DNA of 64,000 bases from Hyalella azteca. Its lineage: Eukaryota; Arthropoda; Malacostraca; Amphipoda; Hyalellidae. Position numbers and translations under genes: made by a program. Each line of letters starts with the position of its first letter. Within the stretch, counting starts at the first letter, position 1. The notes beneath the pieces were generated by a model. That model had not been told where the DNA came from. It saw only the letters and a list, made by a program, of their open reading frames with translations, and made no database searches. Positions 1-11,710 of this stretch are shown in pieces. The DNA lies in the NCBI RefSeq assembly GCF_000764305.2, contig NW_025945897.1, positions 1 through 64,000 on the forward strand, written 5' to 3'.

Positions 1-864
1 AACAGCCCACTTTCCAATCATTGACACATCAAGATAATTAGCAATGTTTTCATCAGTGAATGAAGGAGACTGCAGAGCAATCAACTGGCGACGGGGATTT
101 GGGCGCACTTCCAAGTCCTTCACTGCTCCAAATAATGAATTTTTAATTCCTTGAGCCAAGCCATAGTGGCAAAGCAGAGTTTTTTAGACTCTCCCTCAAG
201 TTCATTTTTGAGTCCTATAAGTAGACCAGTAAAGTATCATGCATAGTGGCAAAGCAGAGAGTTTTTTAGACTCTCCCTCAAGTTCATTTTTGAGTCCTAT
301 AAGTAGACCAGTAAAGTATCCTGGATACCAGCATCATCATTGACATCATAATTAAGAAATTGGCTTAAATCTTGAGTAAATGAGGAAATAAAAAATGAAC
401 TGATTCTAAAAAAGCACTGGTTTGCCACTATGAGCCAAGCCAATTGGGTCTTTCAGAAAAGATATGGCATTAGGACCCTGTGGTTTTATCAAGATGGTGA
501 ATCCCCTGCCTGAACTCTGCAGAGTGGCATTAGTTGGGAACTTCAAATTTTGCAAATTGTTAGGGTTAGGAACACTTTTTATTGTCACTCTATTGCTAAG
601 CGTAGTTGGGCGCTTAGCCTTTGAAGCAATGCTCTCACTTGAGCCATTTGTCTCCCTCTCTCTTCGTTTCCGGCCAAGCTGATACTGAACAGGCACAGAA
701 TCCAAAGGAGTTGCTTCAATGAGGCTCTCACTCTCACAGTCTGATTCCTCCACCACCCCACCACCATCAGAAGATGCTTCCTCAACACTTACACAAGCCT
801 CAGATGCTCCAATCACCATAGGCGGGCCAAAACCTGACCCCGTAAGGCAGCTAGAAGCTTCCAT
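1..864 (-). pseudogene. Jockey-type LINE ORF1 (gag-like), 5' part, interrupted
   Basis: Read on the minus strand from the ATG at 862-864 (MEASSCLTGSG...), the frame is open to position 433, breaks at a MITE (162-432), and resumes at 161 to the window edge. The N-terminal part is acidic and serine-rich, then basic (GRKRRERE). It is followed by FTILIKP and, past the insertion, GIKNSLFGAVKDLEVRPNPRRQ and MIGKWAV. The same order of motifs occurs in the ORF1 copy at 16.3-18.8 kb (VILIRPAD..., VEDVRVNHRKG, LGPWSV), so I assign it to the gag-like RNA-binding ORF1 of a Jockey-type non-LTR retrotransposon. The zinc knuckles would lie beyond the window edge. It is broken by insertion and is not a host gene. 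Family assignment is inferred from the second copy. Confidence 0.6.
162..432. mobile_element. hAT-type MITE with partial internal tandem duplication
   Basis: The element starts CATAGTGGCAAAGCAGAG and ends GGTTTGCCACTATG, so its termini are inverted. It is flanked by the 8-bp direct repeat AGCCAAGC (154-161 and 433-440), the duplication size typical of hAT transposons. The first ~80 bp (162-241) are repeated from 242, so the copy is longer than the ~180 bp of its relatives at 16685 and 17777. There is no coding capacity, so it is non-autonomous. Confidence 0.8.
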
Positions 865-1861
865 AGGGAAGAGACGAAACAAAAGTCAAAATAAACAAAA
901 ATAGCAGAAAACCAAACAAAAGTTAAACAAGAAAAAATAATAAGAACTCAAAATGAAAGTAAAGGGGCAGAAAAAAAAACACAATGCGGACCGGCAAACC
1001 TCTGAGGGAGAAAGCCAGTCGGGTTAATGAGGAAACAAATATGATGATAATTACTTTTAGAAGCTAAGAGTCTTCAAATCACAAATTTACCGGTTACTTT
1101 AGAGATCGCAATCCACACACGTGCTTTCGCCGTGAACGCAACTGACTTTCTCAAGGTAGCCGTAGGCGAAGTCTCCCTTATATTGTTCAACCATGGGGGG
1201 CGGAAATAACATCCCACTGAGCCCGCGGTGAAACATTAGATTCCGGAATTTGAGTAAAACTAGGAAGAGGATTTCGGCATGGGTGATATGACATAAAATG
1301 GATAAACAGCTAAGCTATTACTGAGCCCTGCCTATGTTCTACGTTATTACTGCCTATGTTCAATGTTATTAATGTTAATAGTTAGAAACATTCATGTGGA
1401 GGAGATATCATCAACCTTTAGAATTATCACCAATGTAACCGAAGAAATTCAACCATACTACGCCCCTCGTAAAAAAATAATAAATTCATTCGTGAGTTGT
1501 AAGCTTTAAAAAATAAAGCTAAACTCATTCAACGTGACATTTCAACTCCATAAATAAATCAGCCTGTTTAAAGTAGTGCATTTAAATTTGAATCAAGTAA
1601 TATTGTATGCGATCATTGATTACATATAAGCAAATAGTTTTTGAATATTTCATAGCAAGTTTTGTCAGAAACGTTTGAAACAACATTAGTTGAGACGTGT
1701 GGCTGGGCTGTCAGGTTTGTTCCTTGCTCTATGAAGTGGAACTCAACATACCGCGGGCACGGGCTCGAAAAATGCGCCACTTCGATAGTGAGCGATAAAG
1801 ATGTTGCCGAGCAGAGGAGGTGTTATTCAACGCTGCTTTTTTGCTTTGTTGGACCAAATGG
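865..1861. other. No gene recognised; possible LINE 5' leader
   Basis: Upstream (minus-strand sense) of the Jockey-type ORF1, the first 300 bp could be its 5' untranslated leader. The remainder is AT-rich with only short unconvincing ORFs. A lone TTCAACCATGG at about 1187 matches the end of the CATGGTTGAA MITE family seen elsewhere in the window. Confidence 0.4.
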
Positions 1862-2014
1862 AAACATGACTTCTTAATCAATCGTCAGTTATGGAAAGAT
1901 CGGGTTCCAAAGGCCGGATCCCTTGTGAATCAAGTCACGAAAAGTACAAGAATCGGCAACAGGCCATGGGCCTATTTCTTCAATGCCGGTACTTCTATTC
2001 TATTCTATTCTTAA
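1862..2014 (+). mobile_element. CR1-like LINE 3'-end fragment
   Basis: This is a 5'-truncated copy holding only the last ~150 bp: GGATCCCTTGTGAATCAAGT, then AAGAATCGGCAACAGGCCATGG, ending in a TTCTATTCTATTCTATTC tail. The same 3' end is present at 5856-6128 (minus) and 61440-61916 (plus, with the C-terminal coding part). Severe 5' truncation and a simple-repeat tail are the usual signature of CR1/L2-like retrotransposition. Confidence 0.75.
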
Positions 2015-2159
2015 GAGATGAGTCTAGCCTGAACGTTGGCATCGATTCGGTTCGTTGTTGAGGATTCATGTGTAATACTAAGAATACGTGTAATTAAAAG
2101 AGCAACAGTTATAAAATTCGACAGCGAAACATTAAAAGTTTACATTTGGCTATGTCTAT

Positions 2160-2392
2160 TATAATAATAGCGGTTTCAGCGTTTATTAGGCCGTAGGCCT
2201 GTCGCCGATTCTTAACATCGCAGAACATTCACAGCATTTTGAGGTCTCGAACTCGCAACTCACTGCTACAATTCTGCTGTGCTTAACCGCCCGGCCTCCT
2301 CGCCGATTCTGACCAGAGCTGGGATCGAACCCGCGCCTCTCTGCGCCAATCTTGGTACTCTGAACTGTAACCACTGGGCCACCCTGCCTATT
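2160..2392 (-). mobile_element. Dimeric tRNA-derived SINE, copy 1
   Basis: Read on the minus strand it opens with an A-box-like TGGCCCAGTGG and a B-box GGTTCGATCC at tRNA-like spacing. A second tRNA-like unit follows (GGGCGGTTAAGC ... GAGTTCGAGACC), then a tail with AAGAATCGGCGACAGGCC. The internal boxes would serve as an RNA polymerase III promoter. The tail matches the 3' end of the CR1-like LINE in this window. A second copy lies at 11711-11957. The two-unit structure and the shared tail exclude an intact tRNA gene. Confidence 0.75.
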
Positions 2393-3260
2393 ACGGTTAT
2401 TGGATACGTTGTAATACTTAATACTCAGAAATACAATTATTATATTTCAAACAATTATTATTGTATCTCAATTATTGTATTTCATCGCAGAGATTGTAAT
2501 TCGTCGAATTACAACCTCTGCAATAATTGTACTGCCACATCCCCAACGATAAGAACATTGTTGGAAAAAGTCGCATTCCAACAATTAATTACGTTAAAGT
2601 TTTCAGAACGCATTGATTCCATTGCTCCCCAATATGGTAAGCCCAAATTTTTCTGGCTCCATTGTTTCTTTAATTTTTTGTGTGTTCTTTATAAATACAT
2701 GCCCCAGACAACTGTATAAATTTGTATGGAACAGGTTGAGTTATTGGATTAGTATCTTTAAATAAGCGCACATGGTAGACTTTGACGCGAGTAAAATTAA
2801 ATTTAAGAGCTCTTCCTCTTTCTCTCTCACTTGTTTTTCGTCTTCTTTGATTTCGCTTCACACAATAACGCATTTATACACGAAAATTGGGAGCAAATTA
2901 CGATGTATTAACAACATAACACTTTGAACATTTGAAACCGATCATTTCGTGAGCTTCATTAGGGTTTCTGTTTATGTTAACGCCTTATCCGTACGTGCGA
3001 TAACCTCATGATAACCGCAACTGCTGATGGCGCTTTAGTGCATTGATGTGAGTACTTAACCTTTCAGTTTGCTCCTACTATCTCGATTTAAATGAAGCAA
3101 ACATTACCAATCGTTATAGCATTTCAGATACACACTGCTAGTGCTACCATTGCTTTTTGAATAGACAAAGAATCGTCTAGGGTAAGATATATATGGTAAA
3201 GTATATTAATGAAGATATCCCTCAAATTCTGATAAGTTTCAACGGAGAAAGTAAATGTGC
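2393..3260. other. AT-rich, no gene seen
   Basis: This stretch is rich in short AT runs and dyads (around 2430-2520, ATTATTGTATTTC and relatives). The open frames have no recognisable protein features, codon structure or splice context. Confidence 0.5.
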
Positions 3261-3433
3261 AAAAAAATATAACTCAGTACTCACTGCAGTGAGTGACAGA
3301 GAGCGCATTTTCTCGTCGACGAAAACTTGAGGTCACGGACGGACGGACGGACGAACAGACGGACAGACAGACAGACGGACATGGCGAGCACAATAGTGCA
3401 TTTTTTCCATAAATGAGAAAATGCACTAAAAAT
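3261..3433. mobile_element. Short non-autonomous repeat with GGAC tetranucleotide core, copy 1
   Basis: It begins AAAAAATATAACTCAGTACTC and contains GAGCGCATTTTCTCGTCGACG, a CGGACGGACGGAC tract and a final AAATGAGAAAATGCACTAAAA. GCATTTTCTC near one end is inverted as GAGAAAATGC at the other. Relatives are at 8083-8249 (inverted) and 47085-47224. The 8083 copy interrupts a LINE, which fixes the element boundaries. There is no coding capacity and the superfamily is unassigned. Confidence 0.7.
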
Positions 3434-5149
3434 AGAAATTAATACAAAATAACAATAACTACGGTGTGAATCTTCGAAATAAATAAATTTAGTTAAATGA
3501 ATGAGATTTAGTTTTATGGAATTATTACCTGTTAAAAACAATCATTCTAACACAGTCGAAGCTTTTAAATCTTTATACGTATCAGATAGTGTATAAATGT
3601 ATATATTTTAGAGCTTGGCGCTGTAAATTCAAGCGTTTCAAGAGCGCGTCTAGAGCCCTATGCTTATCAATATATATCATTGGGTGAGGAGTTTTTTTCT
3701 AGGCCGAGAAATCATATGCTATTGGAGCGATTTGGGTGGAAAAAGAAAATGTACAACTTGATTGTTAACTTTTTAAAACGATGTCTATAGATTCAAATAG
3801 ACAGGCAAAATTTCATTCAAAATTCGAAACAGCAAATTGCATGTTTATGTTACATTAGGCTTTACAAATTTTTCCCATCATTCCCATTTCTTTAGTTAAA
3901 GAACCATTCTGATAGCCAGAAAGATTATTTGATAAAATGTTAGAAATTACCCTGATTTATCTATAACGATCAACGCTGGTATCGCCAGATAATTATTTAT
4001 TTAATATAATTGTAAGCCAACCCGGCGAGATAATCCACGAAAATTGAAAATCTTGTTCATATTATAATTTTTTCATTTTGGTTGAATGATCCAAATTCCA
4101 CTCCTGTTTATAATTTATTATTTTTTTAATAAATTCACTCCTGATCACTTCACTACAAATAAATTTCCAGGTGTAATCAATATCCCGACACGATAAGCAT
4201 CCTGAATACTCGCCCCAACAGCCCTAATATATTTTCGGAGCTTCAAACACACGAAAAAATATCTTAAGTGTATTTAAGATAATGAATACGTCGATATAAT
4301 AGCTATTTATTATCAAAGTACTTTATCATACGCACTACGTTCGGATGTACTTCCTAGGGTGAAGTGTTCCACCAAACAATGAACAATACCTTCAGTTAAA
4401 TGATTTAGTTCGAGGATAGCACGCTTGTCTGCACTCGGCAATTCGTTCCCGACCAAAAGCTGCTTCTTATCAGTGCTAAGCAAACGTGTGAGCGATAATT
4501 CTTTCTTTTATTCGATTCAAACACGAGACAATTAAGTAGTTAATGAGACAATAATCCATAATGAGCAGAAGATATGTGTTTTACGCGGAAGGATCAAAGT
4601 AAAACATATAGTTAGACTCAAACGAGTTGAAAATTTGTAACGTCATCATTGTTTAAATGAGCCGAACAGCATGACATTATATGAATTGTCTTGATTTGGA
4701 AGCTACATCATCAGCTTAAAGCTGGCATCATCAACCGTCGCTCTTCCTTTCTTGGCCATAATTTTTCCTTATTAAGAATTACCAAGAACATGGGAATTGG
4801 CGGGAATTCCCGGGTAGAATCCATGATGCCCGTTGTTATTATAGGTTGACAAAATTTGTTCCTTTAAGCAGGTTTCATTGAAAACCAGAGAAGCTGTTTT
4901 ATTGACAATTTTCTTACATGTTTTTTTTTATATATCGAACAATATTTTTAGTTTGCCTTGATAAATCGAAAATCAGGACCGATGGACATTTTTAATTCGT
5001 TAACAACGTTTCGAATGAACCAATCATCCATTATCAAGTTACATGACGCATTTAGTGATGAAATTTGGATCGAAAAAATCAGTTAAATAGGACACTACTA
5101 AAAAATTATGATTGGTTTAGAAAAAATTACCAAATCACGAAGAAAACTT
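3434..5149. other. No gene recognised
   Basis: AT-rich non-coding sequence. No open frame here shows domain motifs, and I see no ordered repeat. Confidence 0.45.
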
Positions 5150-5462
5150 TTCCTTTTCGCGCCTTGTTCACAGAAGATCTAAAATCGTGTCATTTGACCG
5201 GATCTTTTCAGGACTGACGATAGTTTGAAATAGCTACTCGACCCCACCGGGTTCGATATGGTGCTAGACATTTCAAATCTGAACATATATTTTTCCATAG
5301 CTTTATCTAGTCTCCATAGCTTTATCTAGTCTGTTCTTGAACGCGTTCATACTTGGAGAGCCAACAATGTCATCGGGGAGGCTGTTCCACATGTCGGTGA
5401 TTCGAAGCGAGAAGAAATTTTGTCGCGTGGAGAAGTTGCAGCGCAGTTTTATAGAGAAGGAG
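5150..5462 (-). pseudogene. CR1-like LINE ORF2 C-terminus, fragment
   Basis: The minus strand encodes TRQNFFSLRITDMWNSLPDD followed by NAFKNRLDKAMETR, the conserved tail of CR1/L2-type reverse transcriptase ORFs. Compare LRVTDMWNSLPDSI at 61.6 kb. It is truncated upstream and lacks the catalytic domains. The downstream untranslated part (TTGTGAACAAGGCGCG region) matches the 7.8 kb copy more closely than the 61.8 kb copy, so there are at least two subfamilies. Confidence 0.7.
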
Positions 5463-5485
5463 AAGTACCCATACATTATACAAAT

Positions 5486-7510
5486 GATTTTTAGCAAAAT
5501 TTATGCAGAAAAAGTATTGTTTTGCCCATTTAAATACGAATGATCCTTCAAAACTAAAATTAATGCCCTCATAATAGTAAAAAAAAATTAACTTTATGAC
5601 TAATTAAATCTTCAAAATCATTTTTTGGCTTGAATTTCCATTAAACTATTTGAAATATTCCTGTTGCGTCAAATTTTCTCTGTGACGATGTCGTTAACCG
5701 TTTAATTTGAGTAAACTTGAATATTTTTGAACCCATAATGTCTCTCTTATTGAATGACTAAATAAGAATACATCGGCATTTTACGCACGGCGGCGGCGCC
5801 ACTTCTTTCGTGCAAATCCCACTTCCACGCTCAGCTCGATAAGCATTAATTATTTAGAATAGAATGGAATAGAATAGAAGTGTCGGCGTTGAAGAAATAG
5901 GCCCATGGCCTGTTGCCGATTCTTGAACTTTTCGTGACTTGATTCACAAGGGATCCGGCCTTTGGAACCCGATCTTTCCATAACTGACGATTGATTGAGA
6001 TAGCTGCTGGACTTATTGCCTGGTCCGTAATTTGCTAGGCATTTTAAGACTGAACATATGCTCCTGCATAGCTTCGTCTAGTCTGTTCTTGAAGACGTTC
6101 ATACTCGGAGCGTCAACGATGCTATCATTTGGTTTTGATTTTCTCTCAATAGACATAAAGTGTAGTACTGAGAGGATTCAAGTTGTCACTTGAGATTTAA
6201 GGTCGGTGAGGGATTTTATGGCGTTATTAAAAGGGTTCTTAACAATGGATTTAACTAGACGATTGAATTGATTTGGTAGATAGCTTCACTAATGGTAGGA
6301 CAATTGAGAGATGTGCGAATTCAAGCTTTGGATAGTTTATTTATCTTCATGAACAAACGTTATAGGAGTGAGCGTGGATCAAAATGTTGCCACAAAATCA
6401 AAAAACTATTACAAAAATATCGAATCTATAGATATAAAAACTGGCCATGATTTTCACAATAATAATTATTTTTATTTTCATTTACACTATTTGATTTGGC
6501 TGTCGCCACAATCCATGAAGACCGTACATACGTACGGTATGAAATATGGGACAAAATACAGTTTTAAACCTAATAATCACATGGGGATTGTAATAATCTC
6601 TCAGCCGCTACAGTACTATCGTTCGTTTGTTGCCGGCGCGAATGCAGCAGCATCGTGCCAACAAGCGATGGAAAGGATCACTAGGGTTATTTATTAATAA
6701 TGTACTTAAGAGAATATCGCTCCCTTTGCTATACAATGATATGCATATATTTTATAACAACATAATAATGACAAATATTTCATTAACTTGCTGGTTGCAA
6801 TATTCTGTTTCTTGTTCATTGCACCACACCATCTATATTTGCCTTCATCGAATAACATAATAGACGCAGGCTGATTTGTCTCCATTCCATATGTACTCCA
6901 ATTATAGAAAAGCAACTTACAAAAAGCAAGTGTATTTATTCAAGCCAGTTTTTTTGATATCCTCTTGAGTTATCCATGAATTTTACAGATGATTTTTAAC
7001 AACAACCTTTCTTTCAACAAATTCTTTTTAACCCATTTGAATCCAAAATTGTTTCTTGAAAGATAAAATTAACATCTTATTTAAGAATAAAAAATAAACT
7101 ATGACTAATTACAACTTAAAAATCACTTGTGACTTGACTTTCGATTAAACTATTTAACATATTCATGCGTCTTCCGTCAAATTTACTATGGATGGTACAT
7201 TTCTTCTTGTTTGAATGTTCAATAAACTTAAAATATTTTTGAAGCCATATAGGCTCGCGAAACAATTCATTCTAATCAATTTACCTCCGAAATTGTACCT
7301 TCGAATAAACTTAATTTCTTAATTAGTGTTGAAAAATAAACTGTATAACTAATTACATATTTGTTTTCATTTTTTCACTTGAATTTCCATCTAACAAGTT
7401 ACCATAATAATGCGCTGTACAAATATTCTAGAGTTTATGTGATATTATTTCTTATATTGTGTGAAATTGCATGTTTTTGAAGCCATTTAGGCTCCTTTAT
7501 TGAGAATACC
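5486..7510. repeat. Degenerate ~300-400 bp repeat, three diverged units
   Basis: Three stretches (about 5486-5760, 6985-7260 and 7310-7500) share an ordered set of words: ACTAATTA, TTGAATTTCCAT or TTGACTTTCGAT, AACTATTT, GTCAAATTT, and TTTTTGAAGCCATATAGGCTC or variants. They look like old copies of one unit, separated by a CR1-like insertion and unique sequence. I see no protein-coding signal in any unit. Confidence 0.45.
5856..6128 (-). mobile_element. CR1-like LINE 3' end with AGAAT tail
   Basis: On the plus strand the insertion starts with AGAATAGAATGGAATAGAAT, the complement of an ATTCT-repeat tail. It then runs through CCGATTCTTGAAC, GGATCCGGCCTTTGGAACC and CTTCGTCTAGTCTGTTCTTG to about 6128. 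It is the same 3' end as the 61.4-61.9 kb copy, inverted, and is heavily 5' truncated. Confidence 0.75.
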
Positions 7511-7754
7511 TATTCTTGTACGCGCGCGCTGTGACAAAACACTCCCATTAGTGTACATAAATATTTCTGAAACCAAATAATCTCTCTTATAAAATATGAC
7601 TACTAACTAGACGTGTGATAACCCTGGAGGATTAAGTATTAACAGATTTATGACTGAGTTGGTGTTTTTAGAAATACGTTTATTTCTTTAAAATGTAAAC
7701 TAATCAGTGTCTGTAATAACCTTAATCCTACCGCAGTGTAATAACATAACATAA

Positions 7755-8745
7755 TGATCTCGGCGCTGAAGTGTAGGCCTGATGTGGCCTGTCGCCGATT
7801 CTTTTTCTTTTCGTGCCTTGTTCACAGAAGATCTAAAATCGAGTCATTTGACCGGATCTTTTCATGACTGACGATAGTTTGAAATAGCTACTCGACTTCC
7901 ACCGGGTTCGATATGGTGCTAGGCATTTCAAATCTGAACATATATTTTTCCATAGCTTTATCTAATCTGTTTTTGAACGCGTTCATACTTGGAGCGCCAA
8001 CGATGTCATCGGGGAGGATGTTCCACATGTCGGTGATTCGAAGCGAGAAGAAATTTTGTCGCGTGGAGAAGTTGCAGCGCAGTTTTTAGCGCATTTTCTC
8101 ATTTATGGAAAAAAGGCGCTATTGTGCTCGCCATGTCCGTCTGTCCGTCCGTCCGTCTGTCTGTCTGTCCGTCCGTGACTTCACGTTTTCGTCGACGAGA
8201 AAATGCGCTCTCTGTCACTCACTGCAGTGAGTACTGAGTTACATTTTTTAGTATATAGCCGTGGCCCCTGGTGTTGTTTCTTGTTTCAAATTCTAGTAAT
8301 CCTTCTGGGACCTTGAATAAACCATGAGTATACTTGTATACTTCAATGAGGTCCCCACGCAGACGTCGATAACTGAGGCTTGGAAGCTTCTTAATCTTCA
8401 ATCTTTCTTCATAGGACTTGCCCTTCAAGCCTGGAATTATCCTTGTTGCACGTCTAGGAACATTCTCTATTAAATTTTTGTCCTTTTCAAATCTCGGTGA
8501 CTACACAACGTTTCCAAACTCTAGATTCGGGCGCACGACGGCAACAAACAACTGCTTCATCGCTTCTGCATCTAGGAACTCGTATGAGCGTCTGAGTAGT
8601 CCCAAGTAGTTGGTTGGATGTGTTAGCTTGCGTTTCAACATGCTTAGAAAATTTCAGCTCCTTGTCGACATAAACTCCGAGATCTTTTTCCACACTAGAC
8701 TTTTCAATCATTACTCTCTCGTTGCAGCCATGTCTTCTCATACTG
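7755..8745 (-). pseudogene. CR1-like LINE ORF2 C-terminal part, interrupted by a MITE
   Basis: The minus strand encodes, in order, a thumb-region piece (EKSSVEKDLGVYVDKELKFS, 8.7-8.5 kb), RRLRGDLIEVYKYTHGLFKV and PEGLLEFETRNNTRGHGY (8.43-8.25 kb), and then, past the insertion at 8083-8249, RQNFFS...NSLPDD and the 3' untranslated end. This order is that of a CR1-like reverse transcriptase C-terminus. Frameshifts and the nested insertion make it dead. Confidence 0.75.
8083..8249. mobile_element. GGAC-core non-autonomous repeat, copy 2, nested in LINE
   Basis: It is inverted relative to the 3261-3433 copy: TTTTTAGCGCATTTTCTCATT first, GTCCGTCCGTCCGTC in the middle, GTGAGTACTGAGTTACATTTTTT last. 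It splits a CR1-like coding sequence that is continuous at 61.56-61.6 kb. Comparison with that occupied/empty pair places the insertion in an A-rich target (CTAAAAAA). Confidence 0.75.
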
Positions 8746-8799
8746 TAATCTTGCTGTTCATTTTTTTTCCCGAGGTGAAATAATATATATTTATAGACT

Positions 8800-9910
8800 A
8801 AAATAAACTGCTCTTAGATGCGACAACTTTATTACAACAACAGATTGTTAACTCTTATTATTATCAAAGTCCGATTAGTTCTCAAATGAAATGTGTTACG
8901 TTGGCAATTAAAATTATTATTATCAGCATCTCTGTTTAAAAATAAGACAATTTGGCATTGCGAAATATGCTTTCATAACAGTTGAAGAGTCTACGAATGT
9001 CCGTTATAAAAAAAATAAATGCCTACTCTCTAATTTGATTAAATTTTCTCGTTATAATGTTGTGTAATTTTATTAACATGCCGATGGTCAAGCAAGTGCT
9101 TGTAAGTTATATTTTATAACCGAAATATGGCTCAAAAATTTTCATGTAATATTAATATTTCATTTATTCGAATAAATTGCTAACTAATTTTTAAATGAGA
9201 ATCCGATTCTCGTATTACCAAGTCTGAACATATGCAAATAAAATATCTTTTCAAGCTATGACTCATTTAAACAAATAATAACAAAAATATTGAATAACGA
9301 AAATCATGCAGCAAACTCGCTAAAAAACATTTAAACATGTTTAGTATCAATTTTGCGAATGAATAAATTTGAAATAATTGCAAGGCTGGCTGCTGAAAGA
9401 ACTATATGCTCGGAAATAAGATCATATCATATCACTTTGACATGTTGATAACAGAATCCTCATACGACATGCTTGCGTCTCATTTTCTAAATCTAAATAG
9501 AAACTTACAAAAAAAAAATACTTATTGGCAGTAACTTTTCTAAATTTTTGTCTTATATATACATAGGCAGAAATAATCTACACCATAGATGGAACGACTT
9601 TATTACATAAACAAGCTGTTATTATTACACAAATTTAACAACTCTTATAATCAGCAAACTCTTATCAGTTCTCGTTCGAAATGTGTTACGTCGTCAATAA
9701 AAATTATTATTATCACTAGCCATATTAAAGAAAATGGACAATTCGAAATTGTGAAATTTGCTTTTTGAACCGTTAAGGACTCTACGTATGTCCTGAAAAA
9801 AATACCTTAGATGCTTTTTAATTTCATTAGTTTATTCGCGTTAAAATGTCGTGTAATTTTATTAACATAGCGATGATCAAGAGTTTGTATGCTATATCGA
9901 AATTATTTTT
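8800..9910. repeat. Diverged ~330 bp direct repeat, two units
   Basis: 8815-9120 and 9585-9905 share GAAATGTGTTACGT, AATTATTATTATCA, a CTACGAATGTCC / CTACGTATGTCC segment and GTGTAATTTTATTAACAT in the same order. They are direct copies offset by about 780 bp and clearly diverged. No coding capacity is visible. Confidence 0.5.
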
Positions 9911-11534
9911 TAGCCACAATGTGGCTCCAAAAATTTTATTGAAAAGAAACATTTTTGTAGAAAATTAATTACACGAACAATCGAAATGAATTTGAAAATT
10001 AAAAAATTTCCCTCCACAAGAATCAGGTCACAAGAGGAAAAATTTTAATTTTTCCGTTGGTAAACAAAAATAGAACTTGAATGAATGTTTGTATTCAAAA
10101 TCTGAGGAATTAATCCAATTTTTGCAAACCTCAGAATTAAGATCTGTAGTTGGGCACTTGGGTCAAATTTAATTAGATTATTTGTATTTTTCAAGTTATG
10201 TTTTTTTTCGGACTTGATTTTTTGTGGGAGTCTGGAGTTTCACTTGTAAGTATTTGTGTGTAATTGTGTTACACATTTTTGTGTAATTGTGTTTTGTATT
10301 TCTTTCCTCATCCTGTTTCAGAGATTATACAAGTCCAGAAAATGCGATGGAAGCCGGTTAGTTGTACCTAATCACAGAACTGAACCAACGTTCTTATCGT
10401 ATTTTAAGTTTTAAACTCTGATTCCTACAGGGGTTTTTTCTTGTTAAAGGTTTGTTGTTTGGGTGTAATTTGAAGCGCACTAGGTTGAACATTAATATGA
10501 CTTGATAGAGAAATGACCAATTCTACATAAGTCACTCCATCATTGTGAGATTATCACGCATGTGTTCAGGTTTCCTGCGTCGGTGGACACGGGTTGCTGC
10601 TATATCGTCCTGACGCCCTCGTCTTAAAGCGCCCGCAGCTTTTTATTTTTATAACCCCTAAAATGACGGGTTATTATGCTTGGTCCAGTAACTTGAAGGT
10701 TACTGGCTGGTGTCCTATCCTTAATGACGAGGGCCTCAGCAACCGCGAGTCGGTTGGCGTCGGGGCATCGAATGACGACTCAGTTGCATTATTTTAGCAC
10801 CGTATTTACCAGTGCAAACGTAAAATATTGTTCGATCTATTTGAAAAACTAATGGTAATATATATACACATTAAAAGACAAAAACTTGATATAAATTGCA
10901 CCCACGATGGAGTGATGTACGATAGAGATACGTATTAATTTTCTATACAACGCGAGATAAAAAAAAAAACAATTTTTCTATACAATTGAGATACACAAAT
11001 TTTTTATTCAAGACTAATTTAAATACGACAGAAATACTGCAATTTTTTACTGAGGTTCCGTGTAAAATACTAGTATAATACTGAATATTTTCAGCTACAA
11101 TTCGTAGAAAATACAATTGATTTCTATTTATTTTTATCGTGCATTTTTCAACACATTTGTTGACAGCAAAGAACTAATGAAGGTCCAAAGTAATCAATGT
11201 ATCGCGAGATTAAGGAACCATTTATCATTATATAATAAAAAATATTACCTTATAAAACGTTCACAGTCACGCTTAACCGTGAAAAATTCATTAACTTGTA
11301 TAAAACAAAACTCTGTTAAGAATAGGTCACGACACTACCAATTATTTACAGCGAACTTGTTAAGAATCACTTACAGAGAACTAATTACGAATCAGCTGTT
11401 ATAATAAACTGGTTACGAACGCAGCTACAACATTTCTCACATGATATGTTAATCAGTCATGGCGTGCATACAAACAACGCTACGAGGCCGCAGGATTCTA
11501 GAAGCTGTTCACGACGAGATTGTAACCAAGGTTC
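9911..11534. other. No gene recognised; one imperfect hairpin
   Basis: AT-rich sequence. At about 10590-10745 GGTTGCTG...GCCCTCGTCTTAA pairs imperfectly with TTAATGACGAGGGCCTCAGCAACC across about 100 bp, possibly a relic of an inverted-repeat element. No gene features are seen. Confidence 0.35.
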
Positions 11535-11710
11535 AACCATGATTGTAACTACGATGAGGATCGTAGGTTTCCTTAGGTGTCTTGCAGCATGGTTGAACTA
11601 ATATTAGTTCAACCATGTCTCGCAGAGAGTGAATAACGACGAAAGAATTGGCAGGGGAATGGTCAGGTCATTAAATATTAAAAATGGTCAGGAATTCCGG
11701 AGATTAATTA

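Noticed and set aside
2318..2392. Intact tRNA gene on the minus strand
   Set aside because: A- and B-box matches are present, but no cloverleaf pairing is evident and the unit continues into a second tRNA-like part and a LINE-type tail, in two copies.
2279..2719. 146-codon plus-strand ORF
   Set aside because: It reads antisense through the SINE and then AT-rich DNA; no protein features.
3281..3541. 86-codon minus-strand ORF
   Set aside because: It is generated by the GGAC tetranucleotide repeat; the same frame recurs wherever the element occurs.
6368..6697. 109-codon plus-strand ORF
   Set aside because: Low-complexity Asn/Tyr/His-rich translation of AT-rich DNA, no domain, no splice or start context.
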